Counted from the stretch's first letter, positions 26,184 through 35,584 are shown. The stretch: DNA of 64,000 nucleotides from Nitrospirota bacterium (GCA_016214845.1 JACRMS010000028.1:80070-144069); one strand, 5' to 3'. A program made the numbers and translations. Notes: generated from the sequence alone by a model not told the origin.

Positions 26184-27611
26184 CTATTCCTCGATTTTAC
26201 ACACCCGGTTGTTGCCGAGGCTTTTGGCGGTGTACAGGGCCTTGTCCGCCTTTGCGATAAAATCCTCAACGGTTTTGACTTTATCATCGTAGCGGCAGAT
26301 GCCGAGGCTGATGGTGAAATTTATGACCTGGTTTTTTTTGTTGGGGATATCGGCCTTTTCGATCTTTCTGCGGATCCGCTCCGCCACCTTTGCGCCGGTG
26401 TCCATGTCCGTCTCGGTCAGCAGGATGATGAACTCGTCGCCGCCGAATCTTCCGGCGACATCGGTGTCTCTGAGGGCTTCCCTTATGACATCCGCGGTAG
26501 TTTGAACGATCTTGTCGCCAGCGATATGACCATATGAGTCGTTGATCTTTTTGAAGTTATCAATGTCGAACATTATCATGGTAAGGGGGTTCCCGTATCT
26601 TTTGGCCCTCTTCATTTCTTCTTTGATCCTTTTGTCCAGATACTGTCTGTTTAATAATCCGGTAAGCCCGTCGATCTGCGACTTTTGTTCAAGCTCTTTC
26701 AGCAGTCTTTCGCGCTCTTCCTCAGCCTGTCTTCTCTGCGAGATGTCGCGGTAGATTATCAGGACATATTTTTTGTCCCCTGCTTTCATGAGCGAGGCGC
26801 TTGCCTCTACGGGGAAGACCGTGCCGTCCTTCTTTTTGTGCGTGGCCTCGACCCTTAAATTCTCTCCATCGAGTATCCGCTTTATGCGTCTCAGTGCCTT
26901 TGAAGCTGATTCCTGCGTATCATTGAGGTCAGTGATCGACAGCCGGCGCAATTCTTTCCCGGAATAACCGTGCATCTCGCACGCGGCCTGGTTGGCGGAA
27001 AGTATCCTGCCCGCCTCTTCGCCCTCCGCCTCGACAATATAGATGGCATCGCAGGAGTGTTCAAACAGGGAGCGGTAGCGCGTCTCGCTCCCGCGCAATG
27101 CCTCTTCCATCTCCATGCGTTCGGTAATGTCCCTGCACGATTCGATTATATAAACTATATTGCCTGAGTTGTCCAGTATGGGCGCCGCCACAATATCAAC
27201 ATATCTTTTGCCGCCGTTGCCGTCGGTATGCACGCGTGTCATGTTGACCTGGGATTTCTTCTTTAACATCTTCTTCAATTGGCAGGTGTTCTTTTGCCTG
27301 GGGCACGGCATCTTGCAGAGGCGCGTAACATCGTAACAGTGAAGGTCCTCTTTTACCGGGTCAATCCCGCCGGCCTTCTCTCTCAATTTTTTGTTCGCGA
27401 GCACAACATGGAACCCGGTATCTATAACAATCATGGGGTCTCCGATATTGTCGATCACGGTCTGGAGATATTCACGCGAAGTCTCAAGGATGTCTCTCCT
27501 GCGGATGCTTTCTTCCTGGTAAAGCTGAAGGGACATTTCCAGTTCCTGAATGCGTTTTTGCAGACGTTCGATTGTGCCGTCAGTATGTGTGTAGTTGTCC
27601 GCGCTTTTCAT
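26184..27611 (-). CDS. Diguanylate cyclase with two PAS domains
   Basis: The 475-residue protein begins with a coiled coil (about 8-45), then PAS 1 (about 45-170), PAS 2 (about 170-290) and a GGDEF domain (about 305-475). The active site is RFGGDEFIILL, preceded by MIMFDIDNFKKINDSYGH, so it should make cyclic di-GMP. PAS 1 contains a Cys-rich insert (HCYDVTRLCKMPCPRQKNTC), a pattern seen in some PAS sensors and compatible with metal or redox sensing. No receiver or membrane segment is present. It starts 24 bases after comM and is probably cotranscribed with it. Confidence 0.9.
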   Translation of the reverse strand: MKSADNYTHTDGTIERLQKRIQELEMSLQLYQEESIRRRDILETSREYLQTVIDNIGDPMIVIDTGFHVVLANKKLREKAGGIDPVKEDLHCYDVTRLCKMPCPRQKNTCQLKKMLKKKSQVNMTRVHTDGNGGKRYVDIVAAPILDNSGNIVYIIESCRDITERMEMEEALRGSETRYRSLFEHSCDAIYIVEAEGEEAGRILSANQAACEMHGYSGKELRRLSITDLNDTQESASKALRRIKRILDGENLRVEATHKKKDGTVFPVEASASLMKAGDKKYVLIIYRDISQRRQAEEERERLLKELEQKSQIDGLTGLLNRQYLDKRIKEEMKRAKRYGNPLTMIMFDIDNFKKINDSYGHIAGDKIVQTTADVIREALRDTDVAGRFGGDEFIILLTETDMDTGAKVAERIRRKIEKADIPNKKNQVINFTISLGICRYDDKVKTVEDFIAKADKALYTAKSLGNNRVCKIEE

Positions 27612-27634
27612 AAGTTTTTCCTGTGCCCCGGGGA

Positions 27635-29167
27635 TTAAGCTATTCCCCTGTCAAGCGTCCTGTACTGGATGGCCTCAGAGATATGCTCCGCCTGTATCTG
27701 CTCTGATTCAGCAAGGTCGGCAATGGTCCTGCTGACCTTGAGTATCCTTGTATACGCCCTGGCGGACAGGCCGAGCTTGTGCATGGCTGCCTCGATTATA
27801 TTTTGCGCGTCCCGGTTGAGATTGCAGTATTTCTTCATATGTTTTGAGCGCATTTTGGAGTTTGAATATATACTGTCCTTCCTGAATCTTTCAACCTGCA
27901 GATGTTTGGCATCCTGTATCTTGCGCCGGATGGACTGCGAGGTCTCGCCGCAATATTCATTTGAAAGGTCCTTGTACGGCACGGCAGGGACTTCCACATG
28001 AATGTCTATCCTGTCCAGAAGCGGCCCTGATACACGCTGCCTGTAACGGTGTATCTGCGAAGGAGAGCACGTGCATTGGTGCCGTGAATCGCCCATGTAT
28101 CCGCAGGGGCACGGGTTCATCGCGCACACAAGCATTATCGATGCGGGGTAGGTGATTGAACTGAGCGCCCTTGAGATTGTCACCGTGGCGTCTTCAAGCG
28201 GCTGACGCAGGACCTCAAGGACGTTTCTTTTAAACTCCGGCAGCTCGTCAAGAAACAGGAGGCCGTTGTGGGCAAGGCTCACTTCACCGGGCTTTGGGAA
28301 CTGGCCGCCGCCGACCATTGCCACGTCAGAGAGAGTATGGTGTGGAGAACGGAACGGCCGCGTGGCAAGAAGCGGCTGCCCGGGCTTGAGGATGCCGACT
28401 ACGCTGTGGATCCTTGTGGTCTGCAGGGCCTCTTCAAAGGTCATGTCTGGCAGTATTGTCGGTATCCTTTTGGCAAGCATCGTCTTGCCGGAGCCGGGCG
28501 GACCGATCATCAGCAGGTTATGCGAGCCAGCGGCTGCCACTTCAAGCGCGCGCTTGACATGCTCCTGGCCTTTCACGTCGGAGAAGTCATCGTGGTACAC
28601 CGAGTTTTCTTTTATGACGGAAGATATATCAATATACGCCGGCTGTTTATCTTTTATCCCTGTGAAAAATTCTATAAGCTCAGGCAGGCCCTTGAAGCCG
28701 TAGACAGGGATCCCGTTTACAACAGAGGCCTCATTCGCATTTTCTTCGGGCAGGACCAGGCCCCTGAATTGGTCTTCCCTCGCCTTGATCGCCATTGACA
28801 GCGCGCCTTTGACCGGCTTTATCCTCCCGTCAAGAGACAGTTCTCCTGAGATAAGATAGCCGTTGACAGCGTCCGGCCCGATAATGCCCTCGGACACGAG
28901 TATCCCTATGGCAATAGGCAGGTCAAACGCGGAGCCTTCCTTTTTCAGATCAGCAGGCGCGAGATTGACCGTTATCTGTTTCAGGGGAAAATTAAAGCCG
29001 GTATTCTTGAGCGCGCCCCTTACCCTCTCTTTGCTTTCTTTAACAGCGGCGTCAGGCAGCCCTACTGTTGAGAAATGGGGAAGCCCTTTTGAAGTGATAT
29101 CCACTTCAACCTCTATGATATGTGCGTCAATGCCGATTAATGTAGCGCTTAGAATTTTTGAAAGCAT
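27635..29167 (-). CDS. comM: YifB/ComM family Mg-chelatase-like AAA+ ATPase
   Basis: This 510-residue protein has an N-terminal Lon-like domain (STVGLPDAAVKESKERVRGA), the AAA+ core with Walker A GPPGSGKTMLAKR and Walker B NGLLFLDELPEF, and a C-terminal four-Cys-like segment (MNPCPCGYMGDS, QCTCSP). ComM is a hexameric helicase that promotes branch migration during natural transformation and recombination. Length matches E. coli YifB (506). A G-rich ribosome-binding site precedes ATG 29167. The GGDEF gene follows closely downstream. Confidence 0.93.
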   Translation of the reverse strand: MLSKILSATLIGIDAHIIEVEVDITSKGLPHFSTVGLPDAAVKESKERVRGALKNTGFNFPLKQITVNLAPADLKKEGSAFDLPIAIGILVSEGIIGPDAVNGYLISGELSLDGRIKPVKGALSMAIKAREDQFRGLVLPEENANEASVVNGIPVYGFKGLPELIEFFTGIKDKQPAYIDISSVIKENSVYHDDFSDVKGQEHVKRALEVAAAGSHNLLMIGPPGSGKTMLAKRIPTILPDMTFEEALQTTRIHSVVGILKPGQPLLATRPFRSPHHTLSDVAMVGGGQFPKPGEVSLAHNGLLFLDELPEFKRNVLEVLRQPLEDATVTISRALSSITYPASIMLVCAMNPCPCGYMGDSRHQCTCSPSQIHRYRQRVSGPLLDRIDIHVEVPAVPYKDLSNEYCGETSQSIRRKIQDAKHLQVERFRKDSIYSNSKMRSKHMKKYCNLNRDAQNIIEAAMHKLGLSARAYTRILKVSRTIADLAESEQIQAEHISEAIQYRTLDRGIA

Positions 29168-29238
29168 GTCCCCCCGCTGTGGAATTTTGAACTGTTAACG
29201 GTAAGAATATAACATAAATGGACAAAAAGTTGGAGGGC

Positions 29239-29274
29239 AAAAAAACAAACCGGATGAGGCCTGGCCCCATCCGG
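29239..29274 (-). terminator. Intrinsic terminator after the YVTN gene
   Basis: Read on the minus strand, CCGGATG (29274-29268) pairs with CATCCGG (29256-29250) across a G/C-rich loop. TTTGTTTTTTT follows at once. This is a textbook rho-independent terminator for the propeller gene and separates it from comM. Confidence 0.8.
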
Positions 29275-29309
29275 CGATGATTGATTATAGTTCTTCTCTG
29301 TCTGAAAAG

Positions 29310-29330
29310 ATGCTGAAACAAGTTCAGCAT
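29310..29330. repeat. Hairpin repeat ATGCTGAA-acaag-TTCAGCAT
   Basis: A perfect 8-base stem with a 5-base loop. A related element lies at 52921-52981, so this belongs to a dispersed hairpin family. Confidence 0.6.
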
Positions 29331-29351
29331 GACATTGTCAATTACCTGGGC

Positions 29352-30347
29352 TTAATAAACCGCTATGCCCCAGGGAGAACCTGAATATGTGCTCTCAGTT
29401 GTCGGGGCCAGCTTGATCGTGCCCACAATTTTATTGTTCGTTGTATCAATGACCGTAACAGAAACATCAGCATGATTTGCCACATAGAGCCTGTTGCTTT
29501 CAGGATCGACCGCAACGCCTATCGGCTCTTTGCCGACACTGATGGTCTCGATCACTTTATCGGTATTGGTGTCGATTACCGACACTTTATTTTCTTCCCT
29601 TGTCGTCACATAAGCCCTGTTCTTTGCGCTGTCAACGGCGATATACCATGCTGCCTTTCCAACCGGTATTGCGCCGACCTCTTTATTGCTGACGGCATCT
29701 ATGACTGTGACCTGTCCTTTGCCGTGAATGGCGATATAGACCTTCTTTTTCTCAGGATGAACAGCAACCCCAAGCGGCGTGTCCACAACCTTGATGGAGC
29801 TTATCACTTTCTGGTCCGCAGTATTTAAGACCGAAACAGTCCAGTCGCCTGAATTGCTTATATAGATCTTCTTGTCCAGCATCTTCATATCAAAAGGGCC
29901 CACTCCAACCTCGATCTTGCCTGTGACCTTGTTCGTCTTCAGGTCAATGACGGAGAGCGTCTTGTTCACGTTCTTCCCGTTGACCATATGCTCAGTGTCC
30001 GCGGCGTATCCGATTCCCGCTGCGGTGTCCAACACCATACTCATGGGGCCTATGCCGACCTTTATCTTTGCCACTTCGGAGTAGCTCGTTGTATCTATCA
30101 CGGAGACTGAGCTGTCTCCTTCATTGGAATTGACAACATAAAGCCTGTTGGCAGCCGTGTCGGCCACGATGCTTGCGGGCCAGACGCCGACCCTGAAGGT
30201 CATAACAACCTCATTTTTTGCGGGATCGATTACCGCGACAGTGTTATTCCCGGCATTAGCAACATATACCCTCTTTGCCCCGGCATGGGCGTTATAAACG
30301 TACAATGATAACAGCAGCGCCAGTGATAAAATAATTTTTGTTTTCAC
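29352..30347 (-). CDS. Exported YVTN beta-propeller protein
   Basis: This 331-residue protein has a signal peptide (IILSLALLLSLYVYNAHA, cleavage near residue 22) followed by seven repeats of about 42 residues with core VYVAN.G..TVSVIDT..NKV. This is the YVTN-type seven-bladed beta-propeller. Such proteins are periplasmic or surface-exposed; the ligand is unknown. The gene is monocistronic, with a terminator at 29239-29274. It is divergent from xseA across a 160-base promoter region. Confidence 0.88.
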   Translation of the reverse strand: MKTKIILSLALLLSLYVYNAHAGAKRVYVANAGNNTVAVIDPAKNEVVMTFRVGVWPASIVADTAANRLYVVNSNEGDSSVSVIDTTSYSEVAKIKVGIGPMSMVLDTAAGIGYAADTEHMVNGKNVNKTLSVIDLKTNKVTGKIEVGVGPFDMKMLDKKIYISNSGDWTVSVLNTADQKVISSIKVVDTPLGVAVHPEKKKVYIAIHGKGQVTVIDAVSNKEVGAIPVGKAAWYIAVDSAKNRAYVTTREENKVSVIDTNTDKVIETISVGKEPIGVAVDPESNRLYVANHADVSVTVIDTTNNKIVGTIKLAPTTESTYSGSPWGIAVY

Positions 30348-30507
30348 GTTTCCCTCCTGTTTGGAAAATTAAATGATATGATGTTATATATTCTTGCAAA
30401 AAAAATGTCAAATGCTTCGGCCCGGCATCTCTTCTCTCATCCAATTTCGATTAACGCTTCTAATGTGCTAACCTATACCGGAGTAAATTTTTGAAGAGAA
30501 AAATAAT

Positions 30508-31749
30508 ATGACCGACGTCTTGTCCCTATACGAACTCAACCGGCTTATCAGGTCTGTCCTTGAGGCTTCATTCCCTGACACGTTCCTTGTGACCGCGGAG
30601 ATAGCCTCCTGCGATGTGAAAAACCACTGCTATCTCACCCTCGTTGATAAGGACAAGGAAACCATCAGGGCTGAGATGAAGGCGGTGATATGGGCTGATA
30701 AATATAAAAAACTTGCCTCAGTATTCAGGGAAGCCACAGGGGCTGACCTTGCAAAAGGGATCAAAATACTTTTTGAGGCGTCCATAAGTTTTCATGAAAG
30801 ATACGGCCTCAAGCTCAATATCGTTAACATTGACCCCTCTTACACTATCGGGGAGCTTGCTGTCAGAAGAAAAGAGATCCTGGAGCGGCTCGTCAAAGAA
30901 GGGATCAAGGACAGGAACAAAGAGCTCGAATTCCCTCTCGTGCCGCAGAAGATCGGGATCATCTCATCCGCGACCGCGGCGGGTTATGAAGACCTGATGA
31001 CCCACTTGATAAACAACTCTTACGGATATAAATTCACCTGCAAATTATACGAGGCCCTGATGCAGGGAGACAGGTCGGAGCAGTCAGTTGTAAGCGCCTT
31101 CGATAAATGCATGACTGACGCGTCTGATCTTGATGTCGTTGTGATCGTCAGGGGCGGCGGCGGACAGGCAGACCTCCAGTGCTTTGACAGCTATGAGATC
31201 GCAAAGGCAATCGCCTTCCTGCCTGTCCCGGTAATTTCAGGCATAGGACATGAACGGGACATCACTGTAGTTGATGAGGTGTCAAACATGCGCGCCAAGA
31301 CACCGACCGCGGTTGCGGACCTGATAATTACACGGGTGAAAGATTTTGAAGACAGGCTCGATTTATTAAAGTATAATTTAGTACATGGGACTCAACGGCT
31401 CACTTCCGATGAGCGGGAGCGGATTTCCGCCCTTGCAAAGAACCTCGAGGCCGCCGTCAGAAAAGAGCAGCTTGATAACGCGTACAGGCTGAGTGTTTTC
31501 ATAAAAGGACTTAAATATTCCCTTAAACTGATACAATCTGAAAAAGAGAGGCTCCGCTCCAGGGAGAACAATGTCAATCATCTCAACCCGGCGAACGTGC
31601 TCAAGAGAGGCTACAGCATCACGTACAACAACGGCAAGGCCGTCAAATCCGCCTCCGATGCAGAGGCTGGAGACACGCTGCGGACCGTTCTGCACAAGGG
31701 AGAATTGATGAGTAAAGTGGAAAAGAAAAAAACATCAAAAACAAACTAA
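30508..31749 (+). CDS. xseA: Exodeoxyribonuclease VII large subunit
   Basis: The 413-residue protein has an N-terminal OB domain (YELNRLIRSVLEASFPDTFLV...AEIASC) and the catalytic core with IGIISSATAAGYEDL, VIVRGGGGQADLQCFD and GIGHERDITVVDEVSN. With XseB it degrades single-stranded DNA to oligonucleotides. E. coli XseA is 456 residues, so it is slightly short at the coiled-coil region. A 136-base palindromic repeat separates it from xseB. Confidence 0.95.
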   Translation: MTDVLSLYELNRLIRSVLEASFPDTFLVTAEIASCDVKNHCYLTLVDKDKETIRAEMKAVIWADKYKKLASVFREATGADLAKGIKILFEASISFHERYGLKLNIVNIDPSYTIGELAVRRKEILERLVKEGIKDRNKELEFPLVPQKIGIISSATAAGYEDLMTHLINNSYGYKFTCKLYEALMQGDRSEQSVVSAFDKCMTDASDLDVVVIVRGGGGQADLQCFDSYEIAKAIAFLPVPVISGIGHERDITVVDEVSNMRAKTPTAVADLIITRVKDFEDRLDLLKYNLVHGTQRLTSDERERISALAKNLEAAVRKEQLDNAYRLSVFIKGLKYSLKLIQSEKERLRSRENNVNHLNPANVLKRGYSITYNNGKAVKSASDAEAGDTLRTVLHKGELMSKVEKKKTSKTN

Positions 31750-31755
31750 GAATAT

Positions 31756-31891
31756 ACCACGGAGACACAGAGACACGGAGAAGAAATCCACAGATTTCAC
31801 AGATGACACAGATTAAGAATAAGCTTCCTAATAAATCTGTGAGAATCTGTGTAATCTGTGGACGAATATCAGTCTCTGTGTCTCTGTGGTT
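31756..31891. repeat. 136-base imperfect inverted repeat between xseA and xseB
   Basis: The left arm (ACCACGGAGACACAGAGACA..., CACAGATTTCACAGATGACA) matches the reverse complement of the right arm (AATCTGTG repeated three times, then CTCTGTGTCTCTGTGGT). It can fold into one long hairpin. Related elements with CCACAGAG/CTCTGTGG ends occur at 56002-56145, 58020-58053 and 59090-59152. It interrupts what would normally be a tightly spaced xseAB pair. Confidence 0.8.
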
Positions 31892-31917
31892 AAAAACGAG
31901 CTAATGAGGAGATGATC

Positions 31918-32130
31918 ATGAATGATACACCGGGTTACAAAGAAGCTATGGAGGAGATCGAATTAATTGTAGGGGAAATTGAAAACGAGTCCGTAGACAT
32001 TGACGCGCTGGCTGAAAAGGTCACAAGGGCGGCCTATCTTATCAAGTACTGCAAGACAAAACTCAGGGCCACGGACAATGAGGTAAAAAAGGTCTTAAAA
32101 GAATTTGAAAAAGGAAATGATGAGGCCTAA
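31918..32130 (+). CDS. xseB: Exodeoxyribonuclease VII small subunit
   Basis: The 70-residue coiled protein has the XseB pattern YKEAMEEIELIVGEIENES, DIDALAEKVTRAA and KYCKTKLRATDNEV. Several small subunits bind the XseA coiled coil. ATG 31918 is preferred over 31912 because GAGGAG lies 6 bases upstream of it and directly abuts the earlier ATG. Confidence 0.88.
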   Translation: MNDTPGYKEAMEEIELIVGEIENESVDIDALAEKVTRAAYLIKYCKTKLRATDNEVKKVLKEFEKGNDEA

Positions 32131-32189
32131 AAATGAATTCCTTTCATCTCGCGTCCCATCCCCTTCTATGCACTTCGCAATGACAGCGG

Positions 32190-33209
32190 TTACTTCTGTC
32201 CCCAGCGCGCCCCTACTATTACCTCTTCACTGCCTGTCACGATAATTGCGGAAGATGTTGTCGGCTGGACTGAAACAATTTGTATCTTTCCGGTTGATCT
32301 TTCTACAGGCACGTCTGCAAGTGTTGAAAAGACGTCCCCTGTTTCAAGGCCGTCATTTCGACCTTTATCAAGAAAGACAATGGCGCCCTCCCCTGACATT
32401 TGAGTGTTTGAAAAAGATTCAACCACGTAACCTTTTATATCCGGGGTCCTGACGAGGCTGGGGACAAGGGGCGGCTCCATCTCCTGGTAAGGCAGCAGCC
32501 CGTCGCTTATCTGGATATCTTCAAAAGACTCTGTTATCTTTGCCTTTGACAGCCCGTTATCAGCCCCTGTAACTTCTACAATGCCGGTCACCCTTATCTG
32601 ATGTCCTAACTTTTTATGCGTTACGGGATGATGGACTATTTTTACGTCCCTGATCGTGAAAAACTTGTTTTCAGGACCTGCGTTCTTATTAAATTTAAGG
32701 TAAACAAAATCACCTCTTCCCAGCAGGGTGCGGTTTGTAGGCGAAGAAACTATCTTACCGATACCGGGGAACTCATCCGCTATCCAGCCGCTTGATATAT
32801 AGAGATTTTTATTGACTATATATTTCTTGCCTGCTTCTGCAAGAGATTCAAATTTAGATGCGGCCTCAGCCGCAACTACCGGTTTAGTGACTGGTTTAAA
32901 AAACGTCCTGGCCGCGGCCTGGGTTTCTTTCTTTTCTTCAGGCGCAAGGGGCTTTGTTTCCTGCATTAATTTTTCTCTTGACGGGATTACAATCTTTTCG
33001 CCGGGATGAATAAGGTCCGGATTGCTTATATGAGGGTTAACGCTCCAGATCTTGGGCCAGAGAAAATTGTCCTGCAGCTTACTGCCGGAAATGCCCCAGA
33101 GAGTATCATTGTCCTGGACTGTGTATTCCTCGGATGAAGCATCCTGAGCATGAGCGTAAGCGGCACAAAACAACAGAGAAATGACGAAGACAAAAAGAAT
33201 CCTTTTCAT
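32190..33209 (-). CDS. Exported LysM-domain protein
   Basis: ATG 33209 is chosen because GAAGGAG lies 8 bases upstream and a signal peptide starts at once (ILFVFVISLLFCAAYAHAQ). One LysM domain follows (about 27-75; YTVQDNDTLWGISGSKL, HPGEKIVIPS), which binds peptidoglycan. The rest (about 130-339) is a beta-rich region with no named domain, including repeated VVGxxDG-like turns and VIVGARWGQ near the end. It is probably a periplasmic cell-wall-binding protein. The family pattern (LysM plus this C-terminus) is common in Deltaproteobacteria and Nitrospirota genomes (recalled). Confidence 0.85.
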   Translation of the reverse strand: MKRILFVFVISLLFCAAYAHAQDASSEEYTVQDNDTLWGISGSKLQDNFLWPKIWSVNPHISNPDLIHPGEKIVIPSREKLMQETKPLAPEEKKETQAAARTFFKPVTKPVVAAEAASKFESLAEAGKKYIVNKNLYISSGWIADEFPGIGKIVSSPTNRTLLGRGDFVYLKFNKNAGPENKFFTIRDVKIVHHPVTHKKLGHQIRVTGIVEVTGADNGLSKAKITESFEDIQISDGLLPYQEMEPPLVPSLVRTPDIKGYVVESFSNTQMSGEGAIVFLDKGRNDGLETGDVFSTLADVPVERSTGKIQIVSVQPTTSSAIIVTGSEEVIVGARWGQK

Positions 33210-33319
33210 ATAATTTCTCCTTCTAAACACAATATCTGTAAACCACACACCTTACAATATCGAAGTACGGCGCTTGTGTCAAGTTTAACATGCCTGCAAG
33301 TTTTTCCATGTAATTTATA

Positions 33320-34510
33320 TCACGTTGTGTAATGCGCATTGATCTCAATATACTTCTTCGTTAAATCGCAAGTAAGGACGTTAGCGCTTTTAGTCCCCGA
33401 CCTTAAATTAATAGTGATAGTTATTTCTTTACGTGCAAGCAGGTTCCGCGCAATTGCCTCTTTTCCTGTGCCAACGCCCCCGCTTACCAGTTTGATTTTA
33501 TCAAGGTAAATATCCAGTTTGGTCTCGTCCACCTTTGCCCCTGAGTAACCGGCTGCAGCTATTATCCTCCCCCAGTTCGGGTCCCTGCCGTAAATCGCGG
33601 TCTTTACAAGCATCGAATCAGCCACTGCCCTGGCAACCTTCTCCGCATCCCCCTCTGTGCCTGCTCCCTTGACAGCGATCTCAACAAGCTTTGTTGCGCC
33701 TTCTCCGTCCTGGACTATCATTTTTGAAAGTTCGTATGTCACCTCGTCCAATGCGTTCGCGAATTTTCGGTACAGGGGCGAATTTTTTGTGATCGGTGCA
33801 TTTTTCAGCAAACCGTTTGCCATAACCATCGCAGTATCATTTGTGCTCATGTCATTATCAATCCTGATCCTGTTGAATGACTTCTGCGCCGCATCTCTCA
33901 GCGCTGAATCAAGGGCCTGAGGTTTTATCGCAATGTCTGTCATTATGAAACACAGCATAGTGGCCATGTTCGGGCAGATCATCCCGGCCCCCTTTGCAAT
34001 GCCTGCTATAGTCCCTGTTTTACCGCCGATGCGTATTTTTCTTGACGATAATTTTGCGAAAGTGTCGGTCGTCATTATTGCTGATGCAACCTGGTCTAAT
34101 GATGAAGGGGAGAGGCTTCTGACCAATTCAGGTACCGCCTTCTTTATCTTTTCTATTGGAAGCGGCCTGCCTATCACGCCGGTAGAGGATGCGTAGACAA
34201 GCGCGGATGAAATTCCGAGTTCCTTTGCAAGACTGTCAATCGTAGCTTTAGCATCTTTGATTCCACGGTTTCCTGTGCAGGCATTTGCGTTGCCGCTGTT
34301 AACGATGATTGCCTGTCCTTTTTGGGAGGCAATATGTTTTATGGCGAGCTTCACTGGAGCGGCTTTTATTTTATTGGCTGTAAACACACCCGCCGTCACT
34401 GCCGGTGCTTCTGAAAATATCAGGGCAAGGTCATTTGCAGAGGATTTTTTTATTCCTGCCGATATGCCTGCGAATCTGAATCCCGGGATTAGAACTGGAG
34501 CTTGTCTCAT
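33320..34510 (-). CDS. argJ: Bifunctional ornithine acetyltransferase/N-acetylglutamate synthase ArgJ
   Basis: The 396-residue protein has IVNSGNANACTGNRG and YASSTGVIGRPLP, and the self-cleavage region around KGAGMICPNMATMLCF, where the Thr/Met junction of the precursor is normally processed into alpha and beta chains. It ends in the conserved CDLTKKYIEINAHYTT. ArgJ makes ornithine and regenerates N-acetylglutamate in the cyclic arginine pathway. Its ATG overlaps the argC stop by one base (TGATG), showing translational coupling. Confidence 0.95.
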   Translation of the reverse strand: MRQAPVLIPGFRFAGISAGIKKSSANDLALIFSEAPAVTAGVFTANKIKAAPVKLAIKHIASQKGQAIIVNSGNANACTGNRGIKDAKATIDSLAKELGISSALVYASSTGVIGRPLPIEKIKKAVPELVRSLSPSSLDQVASAIMTTDTFAKLSSRKIRIGGKTGTIAGIAKGAGMICPNMATMLCFIMTDIAIKPQALDSALRDAAQKSFNRIRIDNDMSTNDTAMVMANGLLKNAPITKNSPLYRKFANALDEVTYELSKMIVQDGEGATKLVEIAVKGAGTEGDAEKVARAVADSMLVKTAIYGRDPNWGRIIAAAGYSGAKVDETKLDIYLDKIKLVSGGVGTGKEAIARNLLARKEITITINLRSGTKSANVLTCDLTKKYIEINAHYTT

Positions 34511-35547
34511 CAGGGAGACGGCGGGGACGCCATCAGTCCTGCGGTTTCATCAAAGCCATACATAATATTCATATTCTGCACCGCGGCTCCTGAGGCACCT
34601 TTTAAAAGGTTGTCAATTGCGCTTACTACTATCAAGGATTGTGTCCGTTTATCGTGAAACACGGACAAGTCACAGAAGTTGGTCCCCTTTACGGCCTTTG
34701 TAGTGGGATATACCCCGTTATTCAAGACCCTGACAAACGGCTCGTCTTTATAAAATTCATTGTAGATCTTCTGCACTCCCGACAGGTTTACTTTCTTTTT
34801 GAGGCGTAAATAGATAGTGCTTAGGATGCCTCGGTCTATCGGCATGAGGTGAGGCGTAAAGATTATCTTTATTTTCTTCTTCGAGACAGCGCTTAATTCC
34901 TGCTCTATTTCCGGGGTGTGGCGATGAGATGTAACCGCATAAGCCTTTACCGATTCGTTTACTTCGCAGAACATAAGCGGCTGCGCGGGGCTTCTACCGG
35001 CGCCGGAGGTCCCGGATTTTGAGTCAACGATAACTGAATCAGAGTCTATAAAATCTTTGCCGATCACCGGAGCAAGCCCGAGTATGGCGCTCGTTGGATA
35101 GCAGCCGGGGTTGGCAATAATTGAGGCCTTTTTGATTTGCTTCCTGTAAATTTCAGGGAGTCCGTAAACCGCCTTTTTTAATAGGCCCGGGAAATTATGA
35201 GAGGTGTTATACCAGTCCTGATACACCTTAATATTTTTTATCCTGTAGTCGGCGGAAAAATCCACCACCTTCTTTCCGGCTTTATGAAGAGCGGCAACCG
35301 CCTCCTGCGAGGTCTTGTGCGGCAGGCAGAGAAAAAAAAGGTCCGCCTTCTCCTTCAGGATTTTTAAGTCAAGAGGTTCAAACTTTAAATCGGTGTTTCT
35401 TAGGTGGAGGAATGAATCGGCTATTTTTGTCCCGGCTGAACGCTCTGAAGTAACTGCCGTTACTTCAACGTGCGGATGGCTGAGGAGCAATCTCAGGAGT
35501 TCCGAACCTGCATATCCGCTCCCTCCCAATATGGCAACTTTTAACAT
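34510..35547 (-). CDS. argC: N-acetyl-gamma-glutamyl-phosphate reductase ArgC
   Basis: The 345-residue protein starts MLKVAILGGSGYAGSELLRL (NADP site) and contains the catalytic Cys in IIANPGCYPTSAILGLAP and the family His/Gly motif GTSGAGRSP. It reduces N-acetylglutamyl phosphate to the semialdehyde. A longer frame to 35646 exists, but its extra 33 codons are mostly the heptanucleotide array and overlap rpsI, so ATG 35547 is the likely start. It is coupled to argJ downstream. Confidence 0.93.
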   Translation of the reverse strand: MLKVAILGGSGYAGSELLRLLLSHPHVEVTAVTSERSAGTKIADSFLHLRNTDLKFEPLDLKILKEKADLFFLCLPHKTSQEAVAALHKAGKKVVDFSADYRIKNIKVYQDWYNTSHNFPGLLKKAVYGLPEIYRKQIKKASIIANPGCYPTSAILGLAPVIGKDFIDSDSVIVDSKSGTSGAGRSPAQPLMFCEVNESVKAYAVTSHRHTPEIEQELSAVSKKKIKIIFTPHLMPIDRGILSTIYLRLKKKVNLSGVQKIYNEFYKDEPFVRVLNNGVYPTTKAVKGTNFCDLSVFHDKRTQSLIVVSAIDNLLKGASGAAVQNMNIMYGFDETAGLMASPPSP

Positions 35548-35552
35548 GTCTG

Positions 35553-35580
35553 GGTTCTGTGCTCTGCGTTCTTTGTTCTG
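35553..35580. repeat. Heptanucleotide array in the rpsI-argC gap
   Basis: Four 7-base units (ggttctg, tgctctg, cgttctt, tgttctg) lie between the rpsI stop and the argC start. They fall in the leader where argC's ribosome-binding site would sit. Confidence 0.6.
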
Positions 35581-35584
35581 AAAA

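Noticed and set aside
28266-28798. Long plus-strand ORFs of 145 and 176 codons over comM
   Set aside because: Both are antisense to the well-supported comM gene.
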